From DASWUZ01 sp036401375 (GTDB taxonomy: Bacteria > Acidobacteriota > Terriglobia > Terriglobales > Acidobacteriaceae), in assembly GCA_036401375.1 (NCBI GenBank), contig DASWVB010000013.1:1-64000 (forward strand): a stretch of 64,000 bases of DNA, in the 5' to 3' direction. This document shows, one piece after another, positions 6,703-14,432 of this stretch. A program made the position numbers and the translations under genes. The notes under the pieces are model-generated. The model saw nothing but the letters and a program-made list of their open reading frames with translations. It ran no database searches and was not told the origin of the DNA. How positions within the stretch are numbered: the stretch's first letter is position 1; the number at the start of each line of letters is the position of its first letter.

Positions 6703-8520
6703 TTAGCGGAAGATCAGGTTCAAGGCGAGCAGCAGGCCGATCAGGCCGATGGCGAGGGTGGTTGGACGCGACCACCACGTCATGTTGTGCTCGACGGGCC
6801 TGGGCGTGAGCGAATAGACGAGGCCGACCAGCTCCGGCTCGGGGCGCGGCTTTGTCATCAGGCTGACGGCGATGGTCACGACGAAGTTGACCGAGAAGGC
6901 CCAGATGGCGGTCCAGAAGTTCATCGCCATGTCGCTGGGATACTGGTGCAGAACGCCGAGCCAGCCGCCGTGAATGCCGGGATGCGCATTCACGGGAAGG
7001 GTGAGGCCGTGATGCATGATCGCTGCGGCGGTGCCGCTTACCAGGCCGGTGAAAGCTCCGTGCCCAGTCGATCGCTTCCAGAACATGCCGAGCAGAAAGG
7101 TCGCAAACAGCGGCGCGTTGACGAAGCTGAAGACGAGCTGCAGCGTATCCATGATGTTGTTGAACGAGGTAGCCACATAGGCCGCGACGATGGACAGGAG
7201 GATACCGCCGACGGTGGCCCACCTGCCCATGGCGAGGTAGTGCTTATCGCTCGCGCCGGTGTTGATGTAGGACTGGTAGATATCGTACGTCCAGACCGTG
7301 TTGAAGGCGGTCACATTGCCGGCCATGCCGGACATGAAGCTGGCCATGAGTGCGGTGAGGCCGAGGCCCAGAATCCCAGTCGGGAAGTAGCGCAGGAGCA
7401 TGTTGGGGATGGCGAGGTCATAGTCGAGCAGCGCCGCACCGGAGGTGTCCCTCATGATGCGCCCGCTGACCGGATCGACCTTGGCCGGGATGAGCCCCTT
7501 GCCCTCGGACATGGCCTGGGGCATGGTCGCCGCCGCCCCGGCCAGTGCGGGGGTGACGAGCTGCGCGTGCTGGGTGGTGGTGCTGACCGTGCCGATGGCG
7601 ATGAGGCCCGGCAGGATGACGAGGAAGGGGAAGAACATCTTGGGCAGCGCCGCAATCAGCGGGACGCGGCGCGCGTTCTCTTCCGTGTCGGTGGCCATGG
7701 CGCGCTGGATGACGAGGAAATCCGTGCACCAGTAGCCGAAGCTCAGGACGAAACCGAGCCCCATGGAGAGCCCGAACCACTCCACCCCGAGGGGGTTGGT
7801 ATGGGGGTTGGTCATGCCCTGCCAGGAGTGCGTGTAGGCGGAGGGGAGCGCGGCCTTGAGGCCGGTCCATCCTCCCACGTTTCTGAGGCCGATCCACACC
7901 AGCGGCAGGAAGCCGGCGACGATGAGGAAGAACTGCAGCACCTCTGTATAGATGGCGCTGGTCAGGCCGCCGAGGAAGATGTAGCCGAGGACGATGATGG
8001 CGGAGAGGATGATCGCGAAGTGGTAGATCCACCCGAGCGGCAGGTGCATGTGGATGAACATGGCGTCGAAGATATGGAGCGTCTGGATGAGCCGTGCCAT
8101 GGCATACATGGAGATGCCGGAGGAGAAGACCGTCATGACGGCGAAGGAGCAGGCGTTGTAGGCGCGGGTCTTCTCGTCGAAGCGCAGGCGGAGAAACTCC
8201 GGTACAGAGCGCGCCTTCGATCCGTAGTAGAAGGGCATCATGAAGACGCCGACGAAGATCATGGCGGGGATGGCGCCGATCCAGTAGAAGTGGCTGGTGG
8301 CGATGCCGTACTTGGCGCCCGACGCGCCCATTCCGATGACTTCCTGTGCGCCGAGGTTGGCGGAGATGAAGGCCAGCCCGCAGATCCACGCCGGAAGGGC
8401 GCGGCCGGCCTGGAAGAAGTCCTTGCTCGTCTTCATATAGCGCTTGAGGGCGAAGCCGATGCCCAGCACGAAGACGAAGTACAACAACATGATCAGCCAG
8501 TCAATGTAAGTCAGATTCAC
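6703..8520 (-). CDS. Sodium:solute symporter (SSS/SGLT family)
   Basis: A 605-residue inner-membrane carrier with about 14 hydrophobic helices. N-terminal IDWLIMLLYFVFVLGIGFAL, then TSKDFFQAGRALPAWICGLA (the SSS FFLAGR-type signature) and the ANLGAQEVIGMGASGAKYG stretch are characteristic of SGLT-like Na+/sugar symporters. The GTG start at 8520 has GGGAAGGA upstream. Closest by feel to vSGLT-like sugar carriers, in keeping with the nearby GH74 enzyme, but the substrate cannot be read from sequence. A direct-repeat element lies about 220 bases upstream. Confidence 0.9.
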   Translation of the reverse strand: MNLTYIDWLIMLLYFVFVLGIGFALKRYMKTSKDFFQAGRALPAWICGLAFISANLGAQEVIGMGASGAKYGIATSHFYWIGAIPAMIFVGVFMMPFYYGSKARSVPEFLRLRFDEKTRAYNACSFAVMTVFSSGISMYAMARLIQTLHIFDAMFIHMHLPLGWIYHFAIILSAIIVLGYIFLGGLTSAIYTEVLQFFLIVAGFLPLVWIGLRNVGGWTGLKAALPSAYTHSWQGMTNPHTNPLGVEWFGLSMGLGFVLSFGYWCTDFLVIQRAMATDTEENARRVPLIAALPKMFFPFLVILPGLIAIGTVSTTTQHAQLVTPALAGAAATMPQAMSEGKGLIPAKVDPVSGRIMRDTSGAALLDYDLAIPNMLLRYFPTGILGLGLTALMASFMSGMAGNVTAFNTVWTYDIYQSYINTGASDKHYLAMGRWATVGGILLSIVAAYVATSFNNIMDTLQLVFSFVNAPLFATFLLGMFWKRSTGHGAFTGLVSGTAAAIMHHGLTLPVNAHPGIHGGWLGVLHQYPSDMAMNFWTAIWAFSVNFVVTIAVSLMTKPRPEPELVGLVYSLTPRPVEHNMTWWSRPTTLAIGLIGLLLALNLIFR

Positions 8521-8737
8521 GGTTCCCGGTTGTCCTTCCCTGACGTTCTTTCTACCAGCAGCGAGTGCTACTGTACGCGGATGGAGGTCCTTTACTCAAG
8601 TCTGCTCGTCTGCACTTGCCGCTGAGCTTCCCTGCGCGACTTGATTCAAGGCGAGCAGGCCCTCTGCGGACCAGGTAAGACGCCGCCAACGGAAGGCTGG
8701 TCTTACTCCGGGCAAAAAAATTGCCCGCAACACGTTC

Positions 8738-8767
8738 TCTGTATAGGACGTTCGTGATCTGTATAGG
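8738..8767. promoter_or_regulatory. Direct repeat TCTGTATAGG spaced 20 bp, upstream of the symporter
   Basis: TCTGTATAGG occurs at 8738-8747 and 8758-8767, exactly 20 bp start to start, i.e. on the same face of the helix. A small hairpin, CGGGCAA-AAAAA-TTGCCCG, sits at 8709-8727. Both lie in the 291-base gap upstream of the symporter. They may be operator half-sites, but no regulator can be assigned. Confidence 0.35.
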
Positions 8768-8811
8768 GTGTCATTTGTCTAGTTGTTCCAGGCGGTTTCG
8801 CCCGGATGGAC

Positions 8812-9498
8812 TTAGGAGGCCTCGCCGACAGCGCTGGTACGCGGCGCGAACTTTTTCTTGTAGTAGGCGCTAGTCATCGCAATCGCAGGCGAACCAATAG
8901 CAGTAGGCAGAACCCACACCCACCAGCCGTGAACAAAGTGGCTCAAGGTGACTACACTAAAGGCCGTCCAGGCCGCGATGTAGCTGGCCAGCATGCCTTG
9001 CAGGTGAGCGAACCACCAGAACATCTTTTCCTTAGGGGGCCAGAGAAAGCTCCGCACGGATCCTGCGGCAATGCTCATGCCAATCACACCGAAGAGGATA
9101 GCCGGGACACGAAGGCCGTTGATCATCGCCGGTCTGAAGACTCCGAGTAAAGCCAGTGCAAGGCTCGAGGCAAAGGTAAACAGGGCTGCTGCCCAGTCCA
9201 GGATCTGCACCTTGCCTCCGTGTGGCAGGTCTTTGTGGTAGAGCACTCGGTAGGCAGTGAAGGAGGCGTAAAAGCTGAAGATTGCGACCAGCGCAAGGAA
9301 CAGTACAGGTCGCCACGCTGCCAGCACAATCGCCGAGGCGGCAACGACCGCCATCGCCCAGAAGTAGACCTTGCCCCAGAGGCGGTGCGCTCGCCCCCCC
9401 TTCGCAGTTGCGAGCGCGACCGGCGCCATCACGAAGGCGGTTACCCCGGCAGCAATATGTAGCCCGAGTAGCGACCTGATCCACATTGGATCGTGCAC
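8812..9498 (-). CDS. Multi-pass membrane protein (DUF2306-like)
   Basis: About 228 residues with six or seven hydrophobic helices and conserved-looking His residues (LGLHIAAG, GGRAHRLWGKVYFW, LSHFVHGWW). The HR-x-x-G-K-x-Y pattern after helix 2 is the mark of DUF2306-like proteins, which are uncharacterised inner-membrane proteins. I prefer GTG 9498 (GGGAG six bases upstream); GTG 9522 and ATG 9486 are alternatives. It stands alone on the minus strand. Confidence 0.6.
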   Translation of the reverse strand: MHDPMWIRSLLGLHIAAGVTAFVMAPVALATAKGGRAHRLWGKVYFWAMAVVAASAIVLAAWRPVLFLALVAIFSFYASFTAYRVLYHKDLPHGGKVQILDWAAALFTFASSLALALLGVFRPAMINGLRVPAILFGVIGMSIAAGSVRSFLWPPKEKMFWWFAHLQGMLASYIAAWTAFSVVTLSHFVHGWWVWVLPTAIGSPAIAMTSAYYKKKFAPRTSAVGEAS

Positions 9499-9589
9499 GT
9501 TCGTCTCCCTTGCGGCACTCACTTCAACAAGATCGGTAAGCTATCAATGATGCGGCCTTCGCGGCACAAGCCAACGAGCGGCTGCAGGT

Positions 9590-9940
9590 TCAGGAGGCGA
9601 AGCCGGTGCGGCCGCTCTCCATGTCCGGGTAGACGTTCAGCATCTGTTCCGTTCCCGTGAGGCGCAGCAGCGAGAGGATGCGTGCGTTGGCGCCAGCGAG
9701 CCGCAACTCGCCGGAGCGGGTGCGCAGCTCTCCATTGATCTGGATCAGCATACCGAGTGCCGCGCTGTCGAGGTATTCGACGCTGGAGAGGTCGATGAGC
9801 AGATGTGTGACCCCGGTGTCGACGAGCCGCGTGAGCTGAGCCTGGGTGACGCTAAGATGACTGCCCGTGGTAAGGCGTCCGCGAACCGTTACGATAGCCG
9901 AGGCAGAGTCAAGGTGGGTTATTTCAGATTCGTGCGCCAT
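9590..9940 (-). CDS. STAS-domain anti-sigma factor antagonist-like protein
   Basis: 116 residues from ATG 9940, which has AAGGGG upstream. Beta-alpha fold of the STAS domain with IVTVRGRLTTGSHLSVTQAQ, HLLIDLSSVEYLDSAALGML (the Ser of DSAALG is the usual phospho-site) and LRLAGANARILSLLRLTG. Such proteins bind and titrate anti-sigma kinases when unphosphorylated. It is divergent from a SpoIIE phosphatase gene, the kind of enzyme that dephosphorylates it, suggesting a partner-switching pair. No anti-sigma kinase gene is adjacent. Confidence 0.85.
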   Translation of the reverse strand: MAHESEITHLDSASAIVTVRGRLTTGSHLSVTQAQLTRLVDTGVTHLLIDLSSVEYLDSAALGMLIQINGELRTRSGELRLAGANARILSLLRLTGTEQMLNVYPDMESGRTGFAS

Positions 9941-9971
9941 TTTTACCCCTTCGAAGACTAACATCACATCA

Positions 9972-10039
9972 CTGTTGACTGGTCGAGCTGTTGACTGGCG
10001 GTTGAGGGACTGGCGTTGAGGGACTGGCCGATGAGGGAC
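9972..10039. repeat. Short direct repeats in the STAS/SpoIIE divergent promoter region
   Basis: CTGTTGACTGG occurs at 9972-9982 and 9988-9998; GTTGAGGGACTGG follows at 10001-10013 and 10015-10027; a decayed copy, GATGAGGGAC, ends the run near 10039. Periods are 14-16 bp. Each unit holds a TTGA core resembling a -35 element. This could be slippage or clustered binding sites. Confidence 0.5.
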
Positions 10040-10083
10040 GCCTGGGGATGAGAAGCAGCAGCCGGGTCGGAGCGAGGGGTCGC

Positions 10084-12087
10084 ATGGTGGCGGCCCTCTT
10101 GTATGTGGCCCTGGCCGCTCTGCCATGGGGTGCGACGGCCTGGCTCCCAGCCCAGACGGTCGATATGGAGCGCGACCGCCGGATTGTTGTGCCCATGGAG
10201 GGCCTCTGGCGCTTCCACACCGGCGACTCGCCTGATGAGGGCGCCGATGGGGTCAACCAGGTCCAGAGCCCAGCCTGGGCGAACGCGGACTTTGACGACT
10301 CCCACTGGGCACTGATGGAGGGAGCGAGGTCCTGGAGCGAACAGGGTTACAGGAACTACGGCGGAATGGCATGGTACCGGATCAAGGTGAAGGTCCCTGC
10401 CCACTCCAAGCCGCTGTCGCTCTACCTGCCGAATGTCGCTACCAGCTACCAGGTCTTTGTCGATGGCAGGCTGGCCGGCGGTTTCGGCGCCATGCCGCCA
10501 CACGAGATGGCGATGATGCCGTTGCGGAGGGTGTACGAGCTGACGCAAAGCGGCTCTGCATCCGGCCGGAGCCTTGTCATCGCCATCCGCGTATGGCACT
10601 GGCCGGTTGTGGCAGCGACGCAGGGTGGCGGCCTCTCCGGGGGCATGCTGATCGGCGAGACGAGCCTGATCCAGGCTGTGAATCAGCTGCACGTCCATGA
10701 AGATGCCTGGTTCAGTGTGAGCACGATAGCGCTGGCGATGCTCGAGGGTCTGGCCGGACTGGCCAGCCTCGCGTTCTTTGCGCTGCGTCCTGAGGAGCGG
10801 GAGTATCTCTGGTTTGGAGTGTCGCTGCTGCTCTCGGCTGCGGCGCGCTGCTTTGGAACCTATGCGACGTTCCACCTGACGAGGCTGCTGGCCGGCAACG
10901 TCACCCTGGACCTGCTCCAGGTCGCCTTCTGGTTCTCGCAGATTGCGTTTTACTACCGGCTGCTGCGAGGCAGGCGCAGCTGGTTCTTCTGGTCGGCCAT
11001 CGCATCGGTGGCCGGCATTTTGCTCGCGGTGCTCACGGCAGCGGTAGCCCCTGAACTACTGCCGTTGCCGCGCTGGAACGAGATCTTCATCATGCTGAGC
11101 CTGCCGGGCGCCGCCTGGGTGCTGAGCCTGCTGATCAGAAGGTCGATGGACGGGCTGCCCGATGCCCGCCTGCTGCTTCTTCCCGTGCTGCTGCAGCAGC
11201 TGGGAATGTTGACCAGCGAGGCGCTGACCATTGCCGGGCAGGAGGGCTGGTACCACGGCTCCTCGGCCTGGTTCCGCGCGCCCTCCGAGTGGCCGTTCCG
11301 CTTTTCCGTTCAGGATGCGTCGGACGCCCTGTTCCTGCTGGCGATGCTGGCGATCCTGATCGGGCGGTTCACCCGCACACGGCGCCAGCAGGAGCACTAC
11401 GAGCGCGAACTGGAGGCGGCCCGCTCGGTGCAGCAGGTGCTCGTGCCGGAGGAGATTCCGATGGTGCCCGGCTTTGCAATCGCGAGCGTCTACAACCCGG
11501 CGCAGGAGGTGGGCGGGGACTTCTTTCAGATTCTTCCCCTGCCCGGGGGAGCCGTGCTGATGGTGATCGGCGACGTCAGCGGCAAGGGGCTGCAGGCGGC
11601 GATGATGGTCTCACTGCTGGTGGGCACATTGCGCTCGCTGGCGGAGTTCACGACGGACCCTGCGGAGATACTGGCAGGTCTGAACCGGCGGCTGCATGGG
11701 CGCAGCGGCGACGGCTTTACCACCTGCCTGGCGGTGAGGGTCGATCAGGAGGGAGAGCTCATCCTGGCCAACGCCGGGCACCTTGCCCCTTACCTGAATG
11801 GCGCGGAGATGGCGGTCGAGGGCGGTCTGCCGCTGGGCATCGTCGCTGACGCGGTCTATGAGGATGCTTTCTATGAGCTGGCGCAGGGCGACACGATCAC
11901 CCTGGTGACGGATGGCGTGGTGGAGGCCCGCAATCCTACCGGTCAGCTGTTTGGGTTTGAGCGGACCGAGCAGATCAGCAGCCAGCCGGCGTCGGCCATC
12001 GCGGCGGCCGCGAAGCACTTCGGCCAGGACGATGACATCACGGTGTTGACATTGACCAGGTCGGCGGCGCCTGCCTACGCTGTCTAG
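10084..12087 (+). CDS. Membrane-anchored sensor with SpoIIE/PP2C phosphatase domain
   Basis: About 667 residues. I chose ATG 10084 because GAGGGG precedes it and MVAALLYVALAALPWGATAW then forms a signal peptide; ATG 10048 lacks one. The order is: a periplasmic jelly-roll region with sugar-binding-like residues (ADFDDSHW, MAWYRIKVKVP), six or seven membrane helices (7TMR-like), a short coiled coil YERELEAARSVQQVLVP, and a PP2C-type SpoIIE domain (GGDFFQILPL, GDVSGKGLQAAMMVS, LVTDGVVEARN, GQDDDITVLTL) with metal-binding Asp residues present. It should dephosphorylate a STAS protein, probably the divergent one, in response to an outside signal. Confidence 0.85.
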   Translation: MVAALLYVALAALPWGATAWLPAQTVDMERDRRIVVPMEGLWRFHTGDSPDEGADGVNQVQSPAWANADFDDSHWALMEGARSWSEQGYRNYGGMAWYRIKVKVPAHSKPLSLYLPNVATSYQVFVDGRLAGGFGAMPPHEMAMMPLRRVYELTQSGSASGRSLVIAIRVWHWPVVAATQGGGLSGGMLIGETSLIQAVNQLHVHEDAWFSVSTIALAMLEGLAGLASLAFFALRPEEREYLWFGVSLLLSAAARCFGTYATFHLTRLLAGNVTLDLLQVAFWFSQIAFYYRLLRGRRSWFFWSAIASVAGILLAVLTAAVAPELLPLPRWNEIFIMLSLPGAAWVLSLLIRRSMDGLPDARLLLLPVLLQQLGMLTSEALTIAGQEGWYHGSSAWFRAPSEWPFRFSVQDASDALFLLAMLAILIGRFTRTRRQQEHYERELEAARSVQQVLVPEEIPMVPGFAIASVYNPAQEVGGDFFQILPLPGGAVLMVIGDVSGKGLQAAMMVSLLVGTLRSLAEFTTDPAEILAGLNRRLHGRSGDGFTTCLAVRVDQEGELILANAGHLAPYLNGAEMAVEGGLPLGIVADAVYEDAFYELAQGDTITLVTDGVVEARNPTGQLFGFERTEQISSQPASAIAAAAKHFGQDDDITVLTLTRSAAPAYAV

Positions 12088-12123
12088 CTGCTCCCCCGGT
12101 GAGGCCTCGCCTGGCGGGAGCAG
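12088..12123. terminator. Nested hairpin between convergent SpoIIE and lgt genes
   Basis: CTGCTCCC begins right after the stop codon and pairs with GGGAGCAG at 12116-12123. The loop holds a second stem, GGTGAGG/CCTCGCC. The 38-base convergent gap is almost filled by it, so it could end transcription from both sides, although there is no T-run. Confidence 0.5.
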
Positions 12124-12125
12124 GC

Positions 12126-12905
12126 CTAGAGCACGGCGGAGGTCTCGATCTGGGCGAGGGAGGTGCGCATTGCCTGGCGCTTGCTCCACCAGACCAGCAG
12201 GACGCCTGCCAGGACCGACCCGATACTCGCAACCTGGGCGTTGGTGAGCCCCCAGTAGATCGGCGGGTTGATGCGGATGAACTCCACCAGGAAGCGCGCG
12301 ATGCCGGTGAGGACCAGGTACTCGCCGGTGATCTGGCCTGGCGGCCTCTCGACTGCTCCGCGGCGCCACAGTGCCCAGCCGATCAGCAGGGCGACCAGCA
12401 ATTCGTAGACCGGCGTCGGGTGCACACGGTCGGTGGTGGGCACAAGGCCGTTGGGGAAGCTCATGCCCCAGGGCAGGTGGGTGGGTTTGCCGTAGTCCCC
12501 GTCGCCGGAGGTGAGGCAGCCGAGGCGTCCCACTCCGTAGCCGACGGCGGCGGCGGGGGCGGCGAGATCGAGCATCGTGAGCGGCAGGATCCTGGATGCG
12601 CGGCCCTCCCAGAGCAGCGCCAGGATGGCCCCGACCAGCCCCCCGAACCACGCAAAGCCGGAGCGATCGAAGAGCACCGCGGCGGGGTGCTGCATCAGCC
12701 ACTGCGGGTCCTCGAAGACGTGCCAGAGCTTTGCGCCGACGATGCCGACGACGGTCGAGATGGCGACGATTCCAATCGCGTCGGCGCTGATCTGCCAGCG
12801 CTGGAAGTTGCGATGGAGCACGATGGTCGCGCACACGGCAGCGAGCCAGAGCATCAGCCCGAAGGTCCCCAGGGAGAAATGACCGATATGAATATACGGG
12901 TACAT
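12126..12905 (-). CDS. lgt: Prolipoprotein diacylglyceryl transferase
   Basis: Inner-membrane enzyme that moves diacylglycerol from phosphatidylglycerol to the lipobox Cys of prolipoproteins, the first step of lipoprotein maturation. Opening MYPYIHIGHFSLGTFGLML, FAWFGGLVGAILALLWEGR and the Lgt signature with GYGVGRLGCLTSGDGDYG are all visible, as is HPTPVYELLVALLI. About 259 residues from ATG 12905. It is divergent from hpt. lnt, the last enzyme of the same pathway, is 14 kb away, and the GH74 protein is a likely client. Confidence 0.95.
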   Translation of the reverse strand: MYPYIHIGHFSLGTFGLMLWLAAVCATIVLHRNFQRWQISADAIGIVAISTVVGIVGAKLWHVFEDPQWLMQHPAAVLFDRSGFAWFGGLVGAILALLWEGRASRILPLTMLDLAAPAAAVGYGVGRLGCLTSGDGDYGKPTHLPWGMSFPNGLVPTTDRVHPTPVYELLVALLIGWALWRRGAVERPPGQITGEYLVLTGIARFLVEFIRINPPIYWGLTNAQVASIGSVLAGVLLVWWSKRQAMRTSLAQIETSAVL

Positions 12906-13005
12906 GCGTTCTCCCAAGTATATTCCGCCCGGGGAGAACCTTTCAGGCTATGCCCGGCGGCGGGAGGCGATCTGGTGGAAGCGGCCGCACGTTATTCTGG
13001 ATGGC

Positions 13006-13551
13006 ATGAGCATGCCCGGCGACGGCCTTGAAATACTCTTTACTCACGATCAGATACAGGACCGGGTCAGGCAGATGGGCGCCGAGATCGCGCGCGACTA
13101 CGGCGAGGCCAGCCTGATCATGGTGGGAGTGCTGAAGGGCGCTGCGATCTTCCTGGCGGACCTGGCGCGCGCCGTTCCGCTGGACTGCACCTTCGATTTT
13201 GTGGCGGTGTCGAGCTATGGCAAGGGCTCCTCGACCAGCGGCGCGGCCAAGCTCATCAAGGACCTCGACCTGCCGATCGAGGGCAAGCACGTGATCCTGG
13301 TGGAAGACATACTGGACACCGGTATTACGCTCGGCTATCTTCGGCGCATGTTTGAGCGGCATCATCCGGCGTCGCTGAAGATCGCCGCGTTCCTGGACAA
13401 GCCGGCGCGCCGCATCCATCCGATCCAGGCGGACTATGTCGGCTTCACCATTCCTAACCACTTCGTCGTCGGCTATGGACTTGACTATGACGAGCGCTTC
13501 CGCAACCTGCCCGACATCTCGATCCTGCCGCCGGAGATGCTGAACAGCTGA
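13006..13551 (+). CDS. hpt: Hypoxanthine phosphoribosyltransferase
   Basis: Purine salvage: converts hypoxanthine (and guanine) plus PRPP to the nucleotide. The PRPP loop VILVEDILDTGITL, the flexible loop SSYGKGSSTSG and the C-terminal FRNLPDI are standard for the family. About 181 residues from ATG 13006; a second ATG two codons later is possible and neither has a clear ribosome site. deoC follows 27 bases downstream on the same strand, giving a nucleoside/nucleotide salvage pair. Confidence 0.93.
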   Translation: MSMPGDGLEILFTHDQIQDRVRQMGAEIARDYGEASLIMVGVLKGAAIFLADLARAVPLDCTFDFVAVSSYGKGSSTSGAAKLIKDLDLPIEGKHVILVEDILDTGITLGYLRRMFERHHPASLKIAAFLDKPARRIHPIQADYVGFTIPNHFVVGYGLDYDERFRNLPDISILPPEMLNS

Positions 13552-13578
13552 TTCGCCAAAGGATCTTGGAGTCACTCT

Positions 13579-14325
13579 ATGAATCAAGCCGCAACGGCGC
13601 AGACCGGCAGCCCCATCCACGCGGAGTCGCAGGTCGCAGCCAATGACGGGCAGCCAGCACCGTGGCAGGAGCTGGCGGCACTCTTTGACCACACCCTGCT
13701 CAAGCCGGAGGCGACACACGACCAGGTCGTGAAGCTGTGTGAGGAGGCAGCGCTCTACCGCTTCGCCTGCGCCATGGTGAACCCGGCCTGGGTCGCGCTT
13801 GCTCACTCTGTTCTGGCCGGGAGCGGAGTCGCGGTGGGCACGGTGGTGGGCTTTCCGCTGGGGGCGTCGCTGGCTACGACCAAACGGGACGAGGCCATCG
13901 CGCTGCTTCGATTGGGGGCCCGGGAACTCGACATGGTCATCAACATCGGGCAGCTCAAGTCCTCTGACAACAAGGCGGTCTGCGGCGATATGCGCGGGGT
14001 CATCCAGGTCGCCCACGACGCCGGCGCGGTGGTGAAAGTGATACTGGAGACGTGCCTGCTGAACGTCGAGGAGAAGCTGCGTGGAGCGCACCTGGCGCTG
14101 CGTGCGGGAGCAGACTTCCTCAAGACCAGCACGGGGTTTTCGACGGCGGGTGCGACCGTCGCGGACGTGGCCCTGCTGCGAGGTGTGGCCGGGGACCAGT
14201 GCGGGGTAAAGGCTGCTGGAGGTATCAGGACCCTGGCGGATGCGCGCGCCATGGTGCATGCCGGGGCGAATCGCCTTGGAGCGAGCGCCAGCGTCTCGAT
14301 CCTGCGCGAACTTGGCGCCGTCTAG
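13579..14325 (+). CDS. deoC: Deoxyribose-phosphate aldolase
   Basis: Splits 2-deoxyribose-5-phosphate into acetaldehyde and glyceraldehyde-3-phosphate. TIM-barrel class I aldolase; the Schiff-base lysine is in DFLKTSTGFS and the second catalytic lysine in GVKAAGGIRT. Start of the barrel: LAALFDHTLLKPEAT. About 30 extra N-terminal residues (Ala/Gln-rich) are present. 248 residues, ATG with GGAG upstream. Follows hpt, so the two probably share a transcript. Confidence 0.95.
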   Translation: MNQAATAQTGSPIHAESQVAANDGQPAPWQELAALFDHTLLKPEATHDQVVKLCEEAALYRFACAMVNPAWVALAHSVLAGSGVAVGTVVGFPLGASLATTKRDEAIALLRLGARELDMVINIGQLKSSDNKAVCGDMRGVIQVAHDAGAVVKVILETCLLNVEEKLRGAHLALRAGADFLKTSTGFSTAGATVADVALLRGVAGDQCGVKAAGGIRTLADARAMVHAGANRLGASASVSILRELGAV

Positions 14326-14432
14326 CGGCTGCGGATCGAGATAACACGGCCGAGGCCCCGGTGAGTGGCAGGCGGCTGCCGCGATATGATGACACGGCTG
14401 CCTATTTGCAGAAAAGCAGCAGCAGGAGCAGT

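Noticed and set aside
6787..8625. 612-codon plus-strand frame opposite the symporter gene
   Set aside because: It is the antisense shadow of a high-GC membrane-protein gene (Glu/Asp/Gly/His-rich), with no family signature.
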